64,000 nt of DNA from Vagococcus acidifermentans (lineage in GTDB: Bacteria; Bacillota; Bacilli; Lactobacillales; Vagococcaceae): assembly GCF_003987655.1 (NCBI RefSeq), contig NZ_NGKC01000002.1:186001-250000 (forward strand), given 5' to 3'. The notes under the pieces are model-generated. The model worked only from the letters and a program-made list of their open reading frames with translations, searched no databases and had not been told where the DNA came from. How positions within the stretch are numbered: the first letter of the stretch is position 1; every line of letters starts with the position of its first letter. This document shows positions 34,517-45,088 of the stretch, in pieces. Both the position numbers and the translations under genes were made by a program.

Positions 34517-35293
34517 TTAATGATGGTAGATGTCTGCGTAATGAATCAGTAAAACATCCAGCAATGCTGCTAATGCGGTGCGGGACGTCAAGTCGGCTTC
34601 GCCAAAATAAATCGGCAAAACAGGTGCGGTGAACAGGTAAGTCGCCATCTTTGCAAGCGGACTGTCGGGCGAACCGGTGACAGCGAGGATGGGTACCTTT
34701 TTCTCCGAAAGATTGGTGGCATATTCCACAATGTGAATGGTTTCCCCGCTCAGGCTGATAAGAATCGCCAAGTCATCGGCTGTCAGTGCGCGGGAGACTG
34801 AGCGCAGCTCATCCCAGTCAATGCGGGCGTTGGCCAATTTGCCGAGGGCCGTCAGCTTCCGGGCGGCATCAATGCCTAATGTCAGGCTGCCGCCGACGCT
34901 TAATACCTCAATCATACCTGCTTTTGCAATTGCCGCGGCAGCAAGGTCCAGCCTGTTTGTATCAAGCCCGTCAAATGTCTGGTCGAGCTGTTTTTGCAGC
35001 GTCTCTTTAAACCATATCAGGTCTTGGGTCGAATGTCCTTGAACGGCCGCCGCTGCCTGCTGTTTGGCGACGTGCTGTTCCAGTGAAAACTTCAGCTCCT
35101 GAAACCCTTTGAAGCCGAGATGTTTGGCTGTTCTGGAAATGGTTGCTGTGGAAATATACAACCGGTTTGCCAGCTCATCAATCGTCATGTCGGCGACTTG
35201 CTGGGGATTGCCGATAATATATTCAGCTACTTGGTTTTCCAGACCGCTTAATTGGTGTTTGCGTTTTTGAAATTTTAAAAAGAGTGTGTCCAT
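34517..35293 (-). CDS. RpiR/MurR family regulator with SIS domain
   Basis: A 258-residue regulator. N-terminal HTH_6 domain (LENQVAEYIIGNPQQVADMTIDELANRLYISTATISRTAKHLGF) and a C-terminal SIS sugar-phosphate-binding domain (IEVLSVGGSLTLGIDAARKL, DDLAILISLSGETIHIVEYA, LAVTGSPDSPLA). It probably senses a phosphosugar made by the adjacent MalX-type PTS and controls malXY, taking the place that LacI-type MalI has in E. coli. Confidence 0.9.
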   Translation of the reverse strand: MDTLFLKFQKRKHQLSGLENQVAEYIIGNPQQVADMTIDELANRLYISTATISRTAKHLGFKGFQELKFSLEQHVAKQQAAAAVQGHSTQDLIWFKETLQKQLDQTFDGLDTNRLDLAAAAIAKAGMIEVLSVGGSLTLGIDAARKLTALGKLANARIDWDELRSVSRALTADDLAILISLSGETIHIVEYATNLSEKKVPILAVTGSPDSPLAKMATYLFTAPVLPIYFGEADLTSRTALAALLDVLLIHYADIYHH

Positions 35294-35451
35294 ATCTTTT
35301 TTCAGTCTGCCTTTTCTGTGAGCGGCTTTTTGCCGGTATCAGCGAGGCAACCGGCAGAAGGCTCAAATGTCTGTTACTTGTTCATTATATCATCCGCCGT
35401 AGAAAAATGAAAAGTGCTTTGATAATGGATGAAATATCTCCGAAATACTTG

Positions 35452-35457
35452 TATAAT
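35452..35457 (+). promoter_or_regulatory. -10 element upstream of dinG
   Basis: TATAAT at 35452-35457, 38 bases before the TTG start; the -35 region (near 35429) is weak. Confidence 0.4.
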
Positions 35458-35494
35458 GAAAAGCGATCGTCATTTTAGAAAAGAGGTGTTCAAT

Positions 35495-38242
35495 TTGAAA
35501 AAGGATGATATCTTTGCGGTGGTTGACATAGAAACGACCGGCACTGACCCTGAAAAGAACCGGATTATCCAATTTGGCTGTGTTCTGATCGAAAAGGGCA
35601 AAATCGTGTCACGCTTTGCGACAGATATTAACCCGCTGCAGTCGATTCCTGTTCACATTGAACAATTAACAGGCATTTCAAACAAGCAGGTCGCCCATGC
35701 GCCTTATTTTGAAGATGTTGCGTATACCATTTATCAGCTGTTGGACGGCTGTGTGTTTGTGGCTCACAACATTCATTTTGACCTGCTGTTTCTTAACAGC
35801 GAGCTTAAACGCTGCAGGGTCAATGAATTAGCCGTTGAAGGGATTGACACGGTGGAGCTGGCACAAATCTTTTTGCCGCAATCGGCAGGCTTCCGTGTGG
35901 CTGATTTGGCGCGGCAGCTGGATATTATTCATGACAATCCCCATCAGGCTGACAGTGATGCAGAAGTGACGGCAGAAATTTTTTTGACCATCGAACAGCG
36001 CATCCGCCAGCTGCCGCTTGTGACGATGGAACAGCTGGTATCATTGGCGGATGTCCTGGCAATGGATACACAGGCATATCTGGCGATGATTTTTGCAGAT
36101 ATGCGGACGGCACTTCAACCGCTCGACAGCCGTTTAAAAGTAATCAACGGTATTGCGCTCCGAAAAAAGGAGATACCGCGCTTCAAACCGTCACCGCATG
36201 ACACACTGCCGGAAGAAGTGTTCGTGTCGCGCGCCTTGGCGGATGAAGAAGTGACAACGAGACAAGCACAAAAAGAGATGGTGCAGCTGATTCAGCAGTT
36301 TCTGCAGCCGGATAATTCGTCTAAAAATCTGCTGATTGAAGCAGCAACAGGTATCGGCAAGACATTGGGCTACTTGCTGCCCCTGAGTTATCAGGCTACA
36401 CCGGAGACGCCGATTGTCATCAGTACACTGTCGATCGTGCTCGAAAACCAGCTGATAAACAAAGAACTGCCGCTGTTGAATCGTCTGGTTGGCGCAGAAC
36501 ATCAGGCTGTACTGCTGAAAAGCGACAGTCATTACCTTGATTTGGAAACATTTGCGTATACATTGCGGCATCCTGTGAAGCAAAAGCAGTACGGTCTGTC
36601 GCAAATGGCCACGTTGGTCTGGCTGACGGAAACAACTACCGGCGATTTGAATGAACTGAAAGCCAACCGTCAGCAATTTACATTTTGGCAGCAGGTCAGC
36701 CATCAGGGCAGAGTGCTGTTGTCCGAGCAGTCGCCTTTTTATGCGGACGATTTTCTAGTTCACCGGGAACAGCAGCTGGCAGAGGCAAGTTTTATCGTTG
36801 TGAACCATGCCTATTTATGCGAAGAGAACCGCCGCAATCAGTACAAAGTACCTAAATCCGCTGTGCTGGTGATTGATGAGGCGCAGCATTTGCCGCGGAT
36901 ATTGGAGAAAACAAGCACCCAACAGTTTGTTTTTTCACGACTGGAAAGGCAGTTGTCACTTCTGACAGAAGAAACGCTGAAAGACTCTGTCACAGCTGTT
37001 TCTGCAAAAAATCAGACGCTGTCTCAGACTCTGGCATTGTTTTATCAGGTGCTGGATGAGCTGTCGCTGCTGCAGACCGAGCTGCATATGTTTTTAACGC
37101 AGTTTTTCGGCAACAGTCAAGATGAAAAAGTCTTTACGAAAGACCAGTTTGACAGTTTCACGATTTCGGAGAAAAAATTAATCCGGCATGTTGGCGTGCT
37201 GTTAAACGAGGCGGACGGACTGGTTGAAAAAATGATACAGTACTTAATCAGCCACTTGTCTGACTGGCTGCCGTCTGAAAAAAATCACTTGTTGAATTTG
37301 TTTGCACTTGCCTCTGTGTTTAAAGAATGGGCTGAAACCTGCCGGACCTTCTTTTATGACTGGGAGCCGGGCGTCATTAAATGGACCTATCTCTTTCAAC
37401 AGCAGCTGACCTGCTATGTCAGCCGTCTGCCCGAGGCAAAACTGTCGGCAACCAACTGGTACAATCGTTATGACAAAATTATTTTTACCGGCGGCACACT
37501 GCAGCTGAACCAACAATCCCATTATTTTGAACACGAACTCGGCTTGGAAGCTGTTGAAAAACGCAAAATCACTGATCCGTATGATTATGAAAAAGTGGCG
37601 CGCCTGTTCGTCTTGCAGAAAGACCGGCACATTGATTTGAACGACCAGAAAAGTTTTGGGAAATACATTACGAATGTTGTTAAAAAGCTAGTCGATGTGT
37701 ATGACCGGCCGATTCTTGTCTTGTTTACCTCCCATGATTTATTGAAGCGGGTTTATGCGGGCTTGGCGCCGATTTACGGGACGAAAGGGCGGGAGGTGCT
37801 CGGGCAAGGTATTTCTGGTTCAAAGGAACGTATTTTAAAAAGATTTCAAAGCAGCAGCAATGCCGTTTTGCTGGGTTCGGAAAGTTTTTGGGAAGGCATT
37901 GACTTGCCGGGCGGACAGCTGGAGCTGATCGTCATGACCCGTCTGCCGTTCGACCCGCCAAAACGGGCATTTGTAAAAGAAAAGTATGCTTATTTGTCTT
38001 CGCAGGGTCTCAATCCGTTTTATTATGAAGCCTTGCCGCAAGCTGCCAGCCGGTTGCGGCAGGCGCTGGGGAGACTGATCCGCTCAGCAGACGACAAAGG
38101 GGTCATGGTCATGCTGGATGACCGGCTGCTGACAGCGGGATACAGCAAACGGATGCTGGCTTTTTTGCCGGACAAACTGCCGGTAGCTGCCGTCAATCAA
38201 GAAGCACTTTTCCAACAAATAAGTGAATTTTTAGGAAAATGA
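35495..38242 (+). CDS. dinG: DinG-family helicase with N-terminal DnaQ-type exonuclease domain
   Basis: About 915 residues. Residues 1-180: 3'-5' exonuclease of the DEDDh type (FAVVDIETTGTDPEKNRIIQFG, FVAHNIHFDLLFLN, HQADSDAEVTAEIF). Then an XPD/DinG-type superfamily 2 helicase: Walker A EAATGIGKTLGYLLP, FIVVNHAYL, VLVIDEAQHLP, LLGSESFWEGIDLPG and QALGRLIRS. As in other Firmicutes, the Fe-S cysteines of E. coli DinG are not evident, and B. subtilis/S. aureus DinG act as nucleases. The TTG start has AAGAGGTG 6 bases upstream. Followed by ypmB, aspB and asnS, a conserved Bacilli order. Confidence 0.92.
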   Translation: MKKDDIFAVVDIETTGTDPEKNRIIQFGCVLIEKGKIVSRFATDINPLQSIPVHIEQLTGISNKQVAHAPYFEDVAYTIYQLLDGCVFVAHNIHFDLLFLNSELKRCRVNELAVEGIDTVELAQIFLPQSAGFRVADLARQLDIIHDNPHQADSDAEVTAEIFLTIEQRIRQLPLVTMEQLVSLADVLAMDTQAYLAMIFADMRTALQPLDSRLKVINGIALRKKEIPRFKPSPHDTLPEEVFVSRALADEEVTTRQAQKEMVQLIQQFLQPDNSSKNLLIEAATGIGKTLGYLLPLSYQATPETPIVISTLSIVLENQLINKELPLLNRLVGAEHQAVLLKSDSHYLDLETFAYTLRHPVKQKQYGLSQMATLVWLTETTTGDLNELKANRQQFTFWQQVSHQGRVLLSEQSPFYADDFLVHREQQLAEASFIVVNHAYLCEENRRNQYKVPKSAVLVIDEAQHLPRILEKTSTQQFVFSRLERQLSLLTEETLKDSVTAVSAKNQTLSQTLALFYQVLDELSLLQTELHMFLTQFFGNSQDEKVFTKDQFDSFTISEKKLIRHVGVLLNEADGLVEKMIQYLISHLSDWLPSEKNHLLNLFALASVFKEWAETCRTFFYDWEPGVIKWTYLFQQQLTCYVSRLPEAKLSATNWYNRYDKIIFTGGTLQLNQQSHYFEHELGLEAVEKRKITDPYDYEKVARLFVLQKDRHIDLNDQKSFGKYITNVVKKLVDVYDRPILVLFTSHDLLKRVYAGLAPIYGTKGREVLGQGISGSKERILKRFQSSSNAVLLGSESFWEGIDLPGGQLELIVMTRLPFDPPKRAFVKEKYAYLSSQGLNPFYYEALPQAASRLRQALGRLIRSADDKGVMVMLDDRLLTAGYSKRMLAFLPDKLPVAAVNQEALFQQISEFLGK

Positions 38243-38299
38243 ATACCACGAAGGGGCATTTATTGGTATAATAGAACAAGATTTTGAGAGGGTTATGAC

Positions 38300-38779
38300 A
38301 TGAAAAAAAGACGAGACCTAAAATTATTAGCATTATTTCTTTTTCTATTGATTGTCCTGACGGTTGTCATCTTTGTACGGGCGGATTACCCGATGCATAA
38401 AGCAAAGAAGGAAGCGACAGCTATCGCCAAAGAACAGGCGGGTATTCAAGAAGTCACGGACTTTTACTGGTTCACGCGCAAGGACACTTATTTCACCGTT
38501 GTCGGCTTGACGGAAAAGGGTGAGGGCTTAATTGCCATCATACCTCAGGAAGGCGGACAAACAGAGATTTTGAAACAAAGCGAAGGTGTGACTGAAAAAG
38601 AGGCCATCCAGTCGGTTCTGGATGATAAAACCTCTAACGAAATCAAAAAAATTACTTTAGGGTTGGTCGACGATGAACCTGTTTGGGAAATCGTCGCAGA
38701 AAGCAAAGAATATGGGATTAATTATTACCTAGTCTCATTTCGGACAGGAGATATTATCCACACGCTGCACAATGTTTAG
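38300..38779 (+). CDS. ypmB: YpmB-like protein (DUF5590/PepSY)
   Basis: A 159-residue protein with an N-terminal membrane anchor (LALFLFLLIVLTVVIFV) and an extracytoplasmic domain with two PepSY-like repeats (FTVVGLTEKGEGLIAIIP and EPVWEIVAESKEYGINYYLVSF). Role unknown, though such domains occur in cell-wall and peptidase-inhibitor proteins. Its position between dinG and aspB is that of ypmB in Bacillus. Confidence 0.85.
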   Translation: MKKRRDLKLLALFLFLLIVLTVVIFVRADYPMHKAKKEATAIAKEQAGIQEVTDFYWFTRKDTYFTVVGLTEKGEGLIAIIPQEGGQTEILKQSEGVTEKEAIQSVLDDKTSNEIKKITLGLVDDEPVWEIVAESKEYGINYYLVSFRTGDIIHTLHNV

Positions 38780-38807
38780 CTGTGTTTAAAAACGGGAGGA
38801 AGAGTTT

Positions 38808-39998
38808 ATGTTTATTTCAGAAAAAATCAGACAAATCAAGCCGTCAGTCACACTGGCTGCGGCAACTAAGGCACGCGCGCTTAAAAAATCGGGAAAAGAC
38901 GTGGTCAGTCTGACGGTAGGAGAACCGGATTTCAGGACACCTCAGCATATCTCTGACGCTGCCATCGCGTCCATCACATCCGGCGCGGCAAGTTATTACA
39001 CGCCGACTGCAGGCATCCCTGAGCTGATTCAAGCCATTATCCAGCGGACAGAAACGGATTATGGCCTGACCTATCAGGAAAACAACATTGTGGTGACTGA
39101 CGGAGCCAAATTTGCCTTATATGCGTTGTTTCAGGCGATTCTTGAAAAAGAAGATGAAGTCATTATCCCGGTGCCTTACTGGGTCAGCTACAGCGACCAG
39201 GTCAGACTGGCGGACGGCAAACCGGTTTTCGTTGCCGGACTGCAGGAAAATGGGTTTAAAGTGACGGTCTCCCAGCTGGAAGCAGCTTATACGCCGAAGA
39301 CGAAAGCTATTATTATCAATTCGCCGTCTAATCCGACCGGGATGATTTACACAAAAGACGAGCTGGAAGCTATCGGGAATTGGGCGGTCGCCAATAACGT
39401 CCTGATTATTGCAGATGATATTTACGGCAAACTGGTATATGACGGCAATGTCTTTACCCCGATTGCAACGATTTCCGACGCAATCCGCAGACAGACTATC
39501 ATCATCAACGGTGTGTCAAAAAGTTATGCGATGACCGGCTGGCGGATCGGGTATGCCATCGGCGACCCGGAAATCATTTCCAGCATGATTAAAATTATTT
39601 CGCAATCCACCAGCAACTGTGCGGCTGTCAGCCAGTATGCCGCCGTCGAAGCGCTGAGCGGCAAACAAGACACAGTCGAAGAGATGCGCCAAGCCTTCGA
39701 AGAACGTCTGCATGAAGCCTATGAAAAGGTCAAATCAATCCCCGGGTTCAAACTGCAAAAACCGCAGGGCGCCTTTTATTTATTCCCGGATGTCAGCGAG
39801 GCTATGGCACTTTGCGGATATGACAATGTGACGCAGTGGGTGGAAGATTTGCTGGCTGAAAGTTATGTGGCGGTCGTAACCGGAGAAGGATTCGGGTCGC
39901 CAAATCATATCCGTTTAAGTTATGCCACTGATATGGCAACGTTCGATAAAGCAGTCGAACGCATCAAAGCGTTTATTTCGAAGAAACAGGGACAATGA
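38808..39998 (+). CDS. aspB: Aspartate aminotransferase AspB
   Basis: A 396-residue class I aminotransferase: VSLTVGEPDF, ASYYTPTAGIPELI, IINSPSNPTGMIY, IADDIYGKLVY, and PLP lysine Lys238 in INGVSKSYAMTGWRIG. It interconverts aspartate and 2-oxoglutarate with oxaloacetate and glutamate, supplying aspartate for asparaginyl-tRNA and other uses. GGGAGGAAG precedes ATG 38808; asnS follows 47 bases on. Confidence 0.93.
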   Translation: MFISEKIRQIKPSVTLAAATKARALKKSGKDVVSLTVGEPDFRTPQHISDAAIASITSGAASYYTPTAGIPELIQAIIQRTETDYGLTYQENNIVVTDGAKFALYALFQAILEKEDEVIIPVPYWVSYSDQVRLADGKPVFVAGLQENGFKVTVSQLEAAYTPKTKAIIINSPSNPTGMIYTKDELEAIGNWAVANNVLIIADDIYGKLVYDGNVFTPIATISDAIRRQTIIINGVSKSYAMTGWRIGYAIGDPEIISSMIKIISQSTSNCAAVSQYAAVEALSGKQDTVEEMRQAFEERLHEAYEKVKSIPGFKLQKPQGAFYLFPDVSEAMALCGYDNVTQWVEDLLAESYVAVVTGEGFGSPNHIRLSYATDMATFDKAVERIKAFISKKQGQ

Positions 39999-40045
39999 TT
40001 CCCTCTGACAATGAAAAATAAAAATTTAGATGGAGTAGTAGCGTA

Positions 40046-41344
40046 ATGAAAACAATTCAAATCATCGATTCAAAAAATCACGTCGGCGAAACTGTAACAA
40101 TCGGTGCTTGGGTCGCCAACAAGCGCTCAAGCGGCAAAATCGCCTTTTTGCAACTGAGAGACGGCACAGCATACTTTCAAGGTGTGGTAGTGAAGAGTGA
40201 AGTACCGGAAGAAGTCTTTGCTCTGGCTAAGAACCTGAATCAGGAAACATCCGTGTATGTCACCGGAGAAATCAGGGAAGATGCCCGTTCCAAGTTCGGT
40301 TATGAAATCGGCATTTCCAATATTGAAGTCATCGGGGAAAGTCATGACTATCCGATTACACCGAAAGAACACGGAACTGATTTTCTGATGGACCACCGTC
40401 ATCTGTGGCTGCGTTCAACCAAGCAGCATGCCATCATGCAAGTGCGGAACGAACTGATCCGTGCCACTTATGAATTTTTCAATGACCGGGGTTTTATTAA
40501 AATTGACCCGCCGATTCTGACCGGCAGCGCGCCTGAAGGGACGACTGAACTGTTTGCAACTGACTATTTCGGCGAACAAGCCTACCTTTCGCAAACAGGC
40601 CAGCTGTATCTTGAAGCGGCTGCGATGGCATTCGGCAAAGTCTTTTCATTCGGGCCGACCTTCCGCGCGGAAAAATCAAAAACTCGCCGCCACTTGACGG
40701 AGTTTTGGATGATGGAACCTGAGATGGCATTCGTCCATCAGGAAGAAAGTCTGGAAATTCAAGAACAATATGTGGCTTTCATGATTGAAAAAGTGCTCGA
40801 GAACTGCGATTATGCGTTAAGCGTCCTTGACAGGGACCGGGATACGCTGAAAAAATACACAGAATTGCCTTACCCGAGAATTTCTTATGACGAGGCGGTT
40901 GAATTGCTTCAACAAAACGGCTTTGATGATGTCAAATGGGGGGATGACTTCGGCTCGCCTCACGAGACTTTTATCGCCAACCACTTCGACAAGCCGGTGT
41001 TTATTTTGAACTATCCGAAATCAATGAGTCCCTTCTATATGAAGCCTCATCCGACAAGAGATGATGTCGTTATCCGCGCGGACTTGATTGCACCGGAAGG
41101 CTACGGTGAAATTATCGGCGGGAGCGAACGGGCAATCGGCTATGATTACTTGCTGGAGCAAATCGAAAAAGACGGGTTAGACCGTGCTGACTATGAATGG
41201 TACCTTGATTTGCAGAAATACGGCGCCGTGCCCCATTCCGGTTTCGGACTTGGTCTGGAGCGGACGGTGACTTGGGTCTGCGGTATCGAACATGTCCGTG
41301 AAGCCAGTCCGTTCCCGCGCCTGCTGCACCGTATCTATCCTTAA
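40046..41344 (+). CDS. asnS: Asparaginyl-tRNA synthetase
   Basis: A 432-residue class IIb synthetase: N-terminal OB-fold anticodon domain ([25 protein letters not shown]), motif 2 [24 protein letters not shown], and motif 3 [14 protein letters not shown]. It charges tRNA-Asn directly. Its presence together with gatCAB means the amidotransferase serves mainly Gln-tRNA formation. Confidence 0.97.
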   Translation: MKTIQIIDSKNHVGETVTIGAWVANKRSSGKIAFLQLRDGTAYFQGVVVKSEVPEEVFALAKNLNQETSVYVTGEIREDARSKFGYEIGISNIEVIGESHDYPITPKEHGTDFLMDHRHLWLRSTKQHAIMQVRNELIRATYEFFNDRGFIKIDPPILTGSAPEGTTELFATDYFGEQAYLSQTGQLYLEAAAMAFGKVFSFGPTFRAEKSKTRRHLTEFWMMEPEMAFVHQEESLEIQEQYVAFMIEKVLENCDYALSVLDRDRDTLKKYTELPYPRISYDEAVELLQQNGFDDVKWGDDFGSPHETFIANHFDKPVFILNYPKSMSPFYMKPHPTRDDVVIRADLIAPEGYGEIIGGSERAIGYDYLLEQIEKDGLDRADYEWYLDLQKYGAVPHSGFGLGLERTVTWVCGIEHVREASPFPRLLHRIYP

Positions 41345-41362
41345 AACTGAAGATGATTTATC

Positions 41363-41398
41363 GAACAGGCATGGTTATTTTGTGCCTGTTCTTTTTTG
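41363..41398 (+). terminator. Terminator after asnS
   Basis: GAACAGGCA/TGCCTGTTC (41363-41371 with 41383-41391) and a T run. Confidence 0.92.
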
Positions 41399-41470
41399 TT
41401 CATCTCGGGTAATCTCGCAATTTCGGCTAGTATTTTTTTTGAGAAAAAATTAAAAAAGCTGTTTTATCTG

Positions 41471-41530
41471 TTGACAATAAATGTTTACAGGTGTAAACTT
41501 TATTTGAAATCAACGTTTACACATGTAAAC
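41471..41530 (+). promoter_or_regulatory. cop promoter with two CopY operators (cop boxes)
   Basis: TTGACA (41471-41476), 17-base spacer and TAAACT (41494-41499). GTTTACAGGTGTAAAC (41483-41498) and GTTTACACATGTAAAC (41515-41530) are textbook cop boxes (TACAnnTGTA); the first covers the spacer and -10, the second the start region. Confidence 0.95.
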
Positions 41531-41546
41531 AAGAAAGGGTGAGGAG

Positions 41547-41996
41547 ATGTCAGCTCAGGAGATGACGATTAGCGAGGCGGAGTGGCGCGTCATGCGGATC
41601 GTGTGGTCGCTGGGCGAGGTATCAAGTCAGCAGATGATTAGTTATTTGTCTGAAGAGACTGACTGGAAACCGGCGACCATCAAAACTTTCTTAGGACGTT
41701 TAGTCAAAAAAGAATATTTGGCGACGACCAAAGAAGGCAACAAGTATATTTACCATGCGCGCATTTCAGAGAACGAGGCCAATAAAAATGTTGCCCATGA
41801 ATTGGCCAGCCGTATATGCGCCAGAAAAATGGGCAGAACCATCGGTCAGATTATAGAAGCAGTGACATTAAGTTTCGATGACATTGAGAAACTGGAAGCG
41901 ATACTTGAGCAAAAAAAGAAAACAGCTGTAGAAGAAGTAGCGTGCAACTGTTTGCCGGATAATTGCCGGTGTCATGAAAGGAAGGAAGAGGAATAA
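41547..41996 (+). CDS. copY: Copper-responsive repressor CopY
   Basis: A 149-residue BlaI/MecI-type repressor: winged helix (ISEAEWRVMRIVWSLGEVSSQQMI, KPATIKTFLGRLVKKEYL) and a C-terminal metal site CxCxxxxCxC at Cys133, 135, 140 and 142. Zinc keeps it on the cop boxes; copper(I) delivered by CopZ displaces zinc and releases DNA. Overlaps copZ by one base. Confidence 0.96.
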   Translation: MSAQEMTISEAEWRVMRIVWSLGEVSSQQMISYLSEETDWKPATIKTFLGRLVKKEYLATTKEGNKYIYHARISENEANKNVAHELASRICARKMGRTIGQIIEAVTLSFDDIEKLEAILEQKKKTAVEEVACNCLPDNCRCHERKEEE

Positions 41997-42205
41997 TGAA
42001 ACAAGTATTTAAAATTGACGGGATGAGCTGCAAACATTGTGTTGCCAGAGTGGAAGAAGGGTTGAACTCGCTGGCTGGAATTGATAAAGTGAAAATCAAT
42101 TTGAAAAAGGGTGAAGGCAAAGTCACTTTCAATGAGGCGGAAGTGACAGCTGACGATATCATTGCCAAAATCAAAGAAACGGGATATGAAGCAGAGGTGA
42201 AATAA
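41996..42205 (+). CDS. copZ: Copper chaperone CopZ
   Basis: A 69-residue heavy-metal-associated (HMA) domain with the copper motif GMSCKHC (Cys12, Cys15). It carries copper(I) to CopY and to the exporter. It lies between copY (1-base overlap) and copA (2-base gap). Confidence 0.96.
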   Translation: MKQVFKIDGMSCKHCVARVEEGLNSLAGIDKVKINLKKGEGKVTFNEAEVTADDIIAKIKETGYEAEVK

Positions 42206-42207
42206 CT

Positions 42208-44427
42208 ATGGCACAAGCCGAAAAAATTGACGTTGAGATACTAGCTATCACCGGTATGACGTGTGCCAACTGTTCCGCACGGGTCGAAAAAGAACTAAAG
42301 GAACAGCCCGGTGTAAAAAGTGCAACGGTCAATCTGGCTACTGAAAAAGCAACGGTGCAATTTGAGGAAGGCATCACATCCGTCGACAGACTGATTAATA
42401 GCATCGAGCACATCGGCTATGGGGCTATTTTGTATGATGATGCGCACAAGCAAAAAATTGCTGATGAAAAAGCACGTGAAGTGGCCAGCATGAAGCGGGA
42501 TTTGATTATCAGCGCTTTGCTGACGGCACCAATGATGATTGGCATGATTCTTATGTTGCTGGGTGTGCATCATCCGGTTGTGGCATTTTTGCATAAGCCG
42601 CTCGTTCAGTTGATTTTGGCGACCCCCGTACAGTTTTGGATTGGTTCCCGCTATTATAAAGGCGCCTACCATGCCATCAAAACGAAGGCGCCGAATATGG
42701 ATGTCCTAGTGGCGATGGGCACTTCAGCGGCCTATCTGCTGAGTGTGTATAACGGCTTCTTTGCCGGACATCACGGTGATTTGTATTTTGAAAGCAGTGC
42801 AACAATCATCACCCTGATTTTACTCGGCAAATATTTGGAGCAGAATGCAAAAAGCCGGACGGGCAATGCCATCAAACAGCTGATGGCGCTGCAAGCCAAA
42901 CGGGCGACTGTCATCCGCGACGGTGTGGAAAAAGACATTGCCATCGAAGAAGTTTTGCTGCATGACTTGGTCCGGGTCCGTCCGGGCGAACAAATACCGG
43001 TTGACGGGAAAATGACTGAAGGCCAGACAGCTGTTGATGAAAGCATGCTGACAGGCGAAAGTCTGCCGGTGGATAAACAGGTTGGAGATACTGTTTACGG
43101 CGGTACGATTAATACAAACGGCACGATTGTGTTTGAAGCCACGAAGATTGGTTCCGATACAGCTTTGTCGCGGATTATCCGGATGGTTGAGGAAGCTCAG
43201 GGGTCAAAAGCGCCTATTCAGGCAGTGGCGGACAAAGTTTCCGGAATTTTTGTGCCGGCTGTTCTGGTGATTGCCTTAGTCACGCTTTTGGTGACAGGTT
43301 TTCTGACGAACAACTGGGAAACAGCTGTCATCCATAGTGTTGCCGTATTGGTGATTGCCTGTCCTTGTGCGTTAGGGCTTGCAACACCGACTGCTATCAT
43401 GGTCGGCACGGGACTGGGTGCCAAAAACGGCATTCTGATTAAAGGCGGCGAATCGCTGGAGTCGGCGGCTAACATCAACGGGCTGATTGTTGATAAAACC
43501 GGCACTGTCACTCACGGTAAACCGAGTGTGACTGATTTTGAAGTCATTGCTGAGGACCGTTACACAAAAACGGCTGCGCTGGAAATTTTAGCAAGTTTGG
43601 AGAATTTGTCCGAACATCCTCTGGCACAAGCCATCACCGGTTACGCAAAAGAAAAGAATATTGCTATTGATTTGCCTGTCGCACAGTTTCAGGCAATCAC
43701 CGGTGCCGGTATTTCCGGTGAGGTTTCAGGTACGCTGTTTTATGTCGGGACAAAACGCCTGCTGGCAGCTCACGGTGTGTCTTTGCCGCCGGCTGTCGAG
43801 CGGGAGGCGGCGCAAATGGAATCTCAAGGCAAAACAGTCATGTACTTGGCAGACGATACAGAAGCAGTCGCCTTTGTCTCTGTTGCCGATAAGGTGAAAG
43901 AAACATCACGACAAGCGATTCTAGCATTGCAAAAACAGGGCGTGGACGTCTACATGCTGACCGGCGACAACAAACGCACGGCTCAGTATATTGGCGAGCA
44001 AGTTGGTTTGGATGAGGCACATATTTTTGCCGAAGTCTTGCCGGAAGACAAAGCCGAGTATGTCAAGAAATTAAAGACTGAAGGCAAGTTTGTCGCAATG
44101 GCGGGCGACGGTATCAATGATGCACCAGCGCTGGCGAATGCTGATGTGGGCATTGCCATGGGTACCGGTACGGATATCGCAATGGAAACAGCAGATGTGA
44201 CAATTATGAACGGTGATTTGCAAAATATTGTCAAAACGATTCATTTATCGCATTTGACGATGAAAAAGATCAAGCAGAATTTGTTCTGGGCATTTGTTTA
44301 CAACACAGTCGGCATTCCTTTCGCGGCACTCGGCTACTTGAATCCGATTGTTGCAGGAGCGGCAATGGCATTCAGTTCAGTCAGTGTTTTGACTAACTCG
44401 TTGAGTTTGAACCGGAAAAAAATATAG
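42208..44427 (+). CDS. copA: Copper-exporting P1B-type ATPase CopA
   Basis: A 739-residue heavy-metal ATPase. One N-terminal HMA domain with GMTCANC (Cys19, Cys22), eight predicted spans, the ion-path CPC at 385-387 (VIACPCALG), the phosphorylation site DKTGT (Asp429), SEHPLAQAI (His-Pro motif), and [10 protein letters not shown]. The CPC and N-terminal CxxC point to copper(I) export from the cytoplasm rather than zinc or cadmium. Last gene of copYZA, followed by a terminator. Confidence 0.96.
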   Translation: MAQAEKIDVEILAITGMTCANCSARVEKELKEQPGVKSATVNLATEKATVQFEEGITSVDRLINSIEHIGYGAILYDDAHKQKIADEKAREVASMKRDLIISALLTAPMMIGMILMLLGVHHPVVAFLHKPLVQLILATPVQFWIGSRYYKGAYHAIKTKAPNMDVLVAMGTSAAYLLSVYNGFFAGHHGDLYFESSATIITLILLGKYLEQNAKSRTGNAIKQLMALQAKRATVIRDGVEKDIAIEEVLLHDLVRVRPGEQIPVDGKMTEGQTAVDESMLTGESLPVDKQVGDTVYGGTINTNGTIVFEATKIGSDTALSRIIRMVEEAQGSKAPIQAVADKVSGIFVPAVLVIALVTLLVTGFLTNNWETAVIHSVAVLVIACPCALGLATPTAIMVGTGLGAKNGILIKGGESLESAANINGLIVDKTGTVTHGKPSVTDFEVIAEDRYTKTAALEILASLENLSEHPLAQAITGYAKEKNIAIDLPVAQFQAITGAGISGEVSGTLFYVGTKRLLAAHGVSLPPAVEREAAQMESQGKTVMYLADDTEAVAFVSVADKVKETSRQAILALQKQGVDVYMLTGDNKRTAQYIGEQVGLDEAHIFAEVLPEDKAEYVKKLKTEGKFVAMAGDGINDAPALANADVGIAMGTGTDIAMETADVTIMNGDLQNIVKTIHLSHLTMKKIKQNLFWAFVYNTVGIPFAALGYLNPIVAGAAMAFSSVSVLTNSLSLNRKKI

Positions 44428-44435
44428 CAGGATGA

Positions 44436-44475
44436 AAACAGCAGGTATCTCACACAGATGCCTGCTGTTTTTTTG
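44436..44475 (+). terminator. Terminator of the cop operon
   Basis: AAACAGCAGG/CCTGCTGTTT (44436-44445 with 44461-44470) and T run. Confidence 0.92.
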
Positions 44476-44484
44476 TATGTGGTG

Positions 44485-44889
44485 TCAATTATTCCTCGTA
44501 TCCATCATATACGACGCACAATTCATGCGGGTGACTGGCGAAAAACCAAAGGAAGTGTAAAACGCATGGGTCTTTTCTGTATTGTCGGTCAGCAGTTCGA
44601 TTTGAACGGGTCCGTATGCTGTTATTATCGCTGTTGCTTGTGTCAAAAGTTCTGTGCCGATGCCTGTTCGCTGAAAAGCGGGATGGACCAGAATATCCTG
44701 TATAAAAGCAATCGTTGCAAAATCGGTGATCCAGCGTATTACCCCTATCACATGTCCTGCTTCGTTACGTTTTAAGAGGTATTGCGAACGGCTGAACGCT
44801 TTGGCGAGGCGCTCGGGGTCTTGTGTGTAATTTGTCCAGCCGACACGTTCGTATAGTGAAAAAATGTCTTTCATCAGTTCTTCAGTCAT
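44485..44889 (-). CDS. GNAT family N-acetyltransferase
   Basis: A 134-residue acetyltransferase with the acetyl-CoA loop VHPAFQRTGIGTELL and the later TEKTHAFYTSFGFSP. The N-terminal half (LYERVGWTNYTQDPERLAKAF) is typical of small stand-alone GNATs whose substrate is unknown. Convergent with copA; the cop terminator lies between them. Confidence 0.88.
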   Translation of the reverse strand: MTEELMKDIFSLYERVGWTNYTQDPERLAKAFSRSQYLLKRNEAGHVIGVIRWITDFATIAFIQDILVHPAFQRTGIGTELLTQATAIITAYGPVQIELLTDNTEKTHAFYTSFGFSPVTRMNCASYMMDTRNN

Positions 44890-44979
44890 GGTGCATGCCT
44901 CCTCGACTCTATCTTATTTAAGTCCATGATACATGTTTCCTGAGCCGTTGCAAATGATTCTTTAAAATGGAAATCGCTT

Positions 44980-45007
44980 AAAAGAAAGAAATTTTCTTTC
45001 TTTTTTG
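44980..45007. repeat. AT-rich inverted repeat upstream of pcrA
   Basis: AAAAGAAAGAAA and its complement TTTCTTTCTTTT are arranged as a hairpin with a T tail, between two divergent genes and upstream of the predicted pcrA start site. It terminates no visible plus-strand gene. Confidence 0.5.
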
Positions 45008-45045
45008 ATTTTCCTTGCATCTCAAAAGAAATTTTTCAAGAGATT

Positions 45046-45054
45046 TGCTATAAT
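45046..45054 (+). promoter_or_regulatory. Extended -10 promoter of pcrA
   Basis: TGCTATAAT (45046-45054) is an extended -10 element; the -35 region is poor. The start codon follows 34 bases later. Confidence 0.55.
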
Positions 45055-45088
45055 AGGTGAGATTGGATAAGAAAGGATGCCTATTCAC

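Noticed and set aside
42208..44427. Zinc or cadmium exporter (ZntA/CadA)
   Set aside because: CPC motif, single CxxC HMA domain and CopY/CopZ neighbours point to copper(I).
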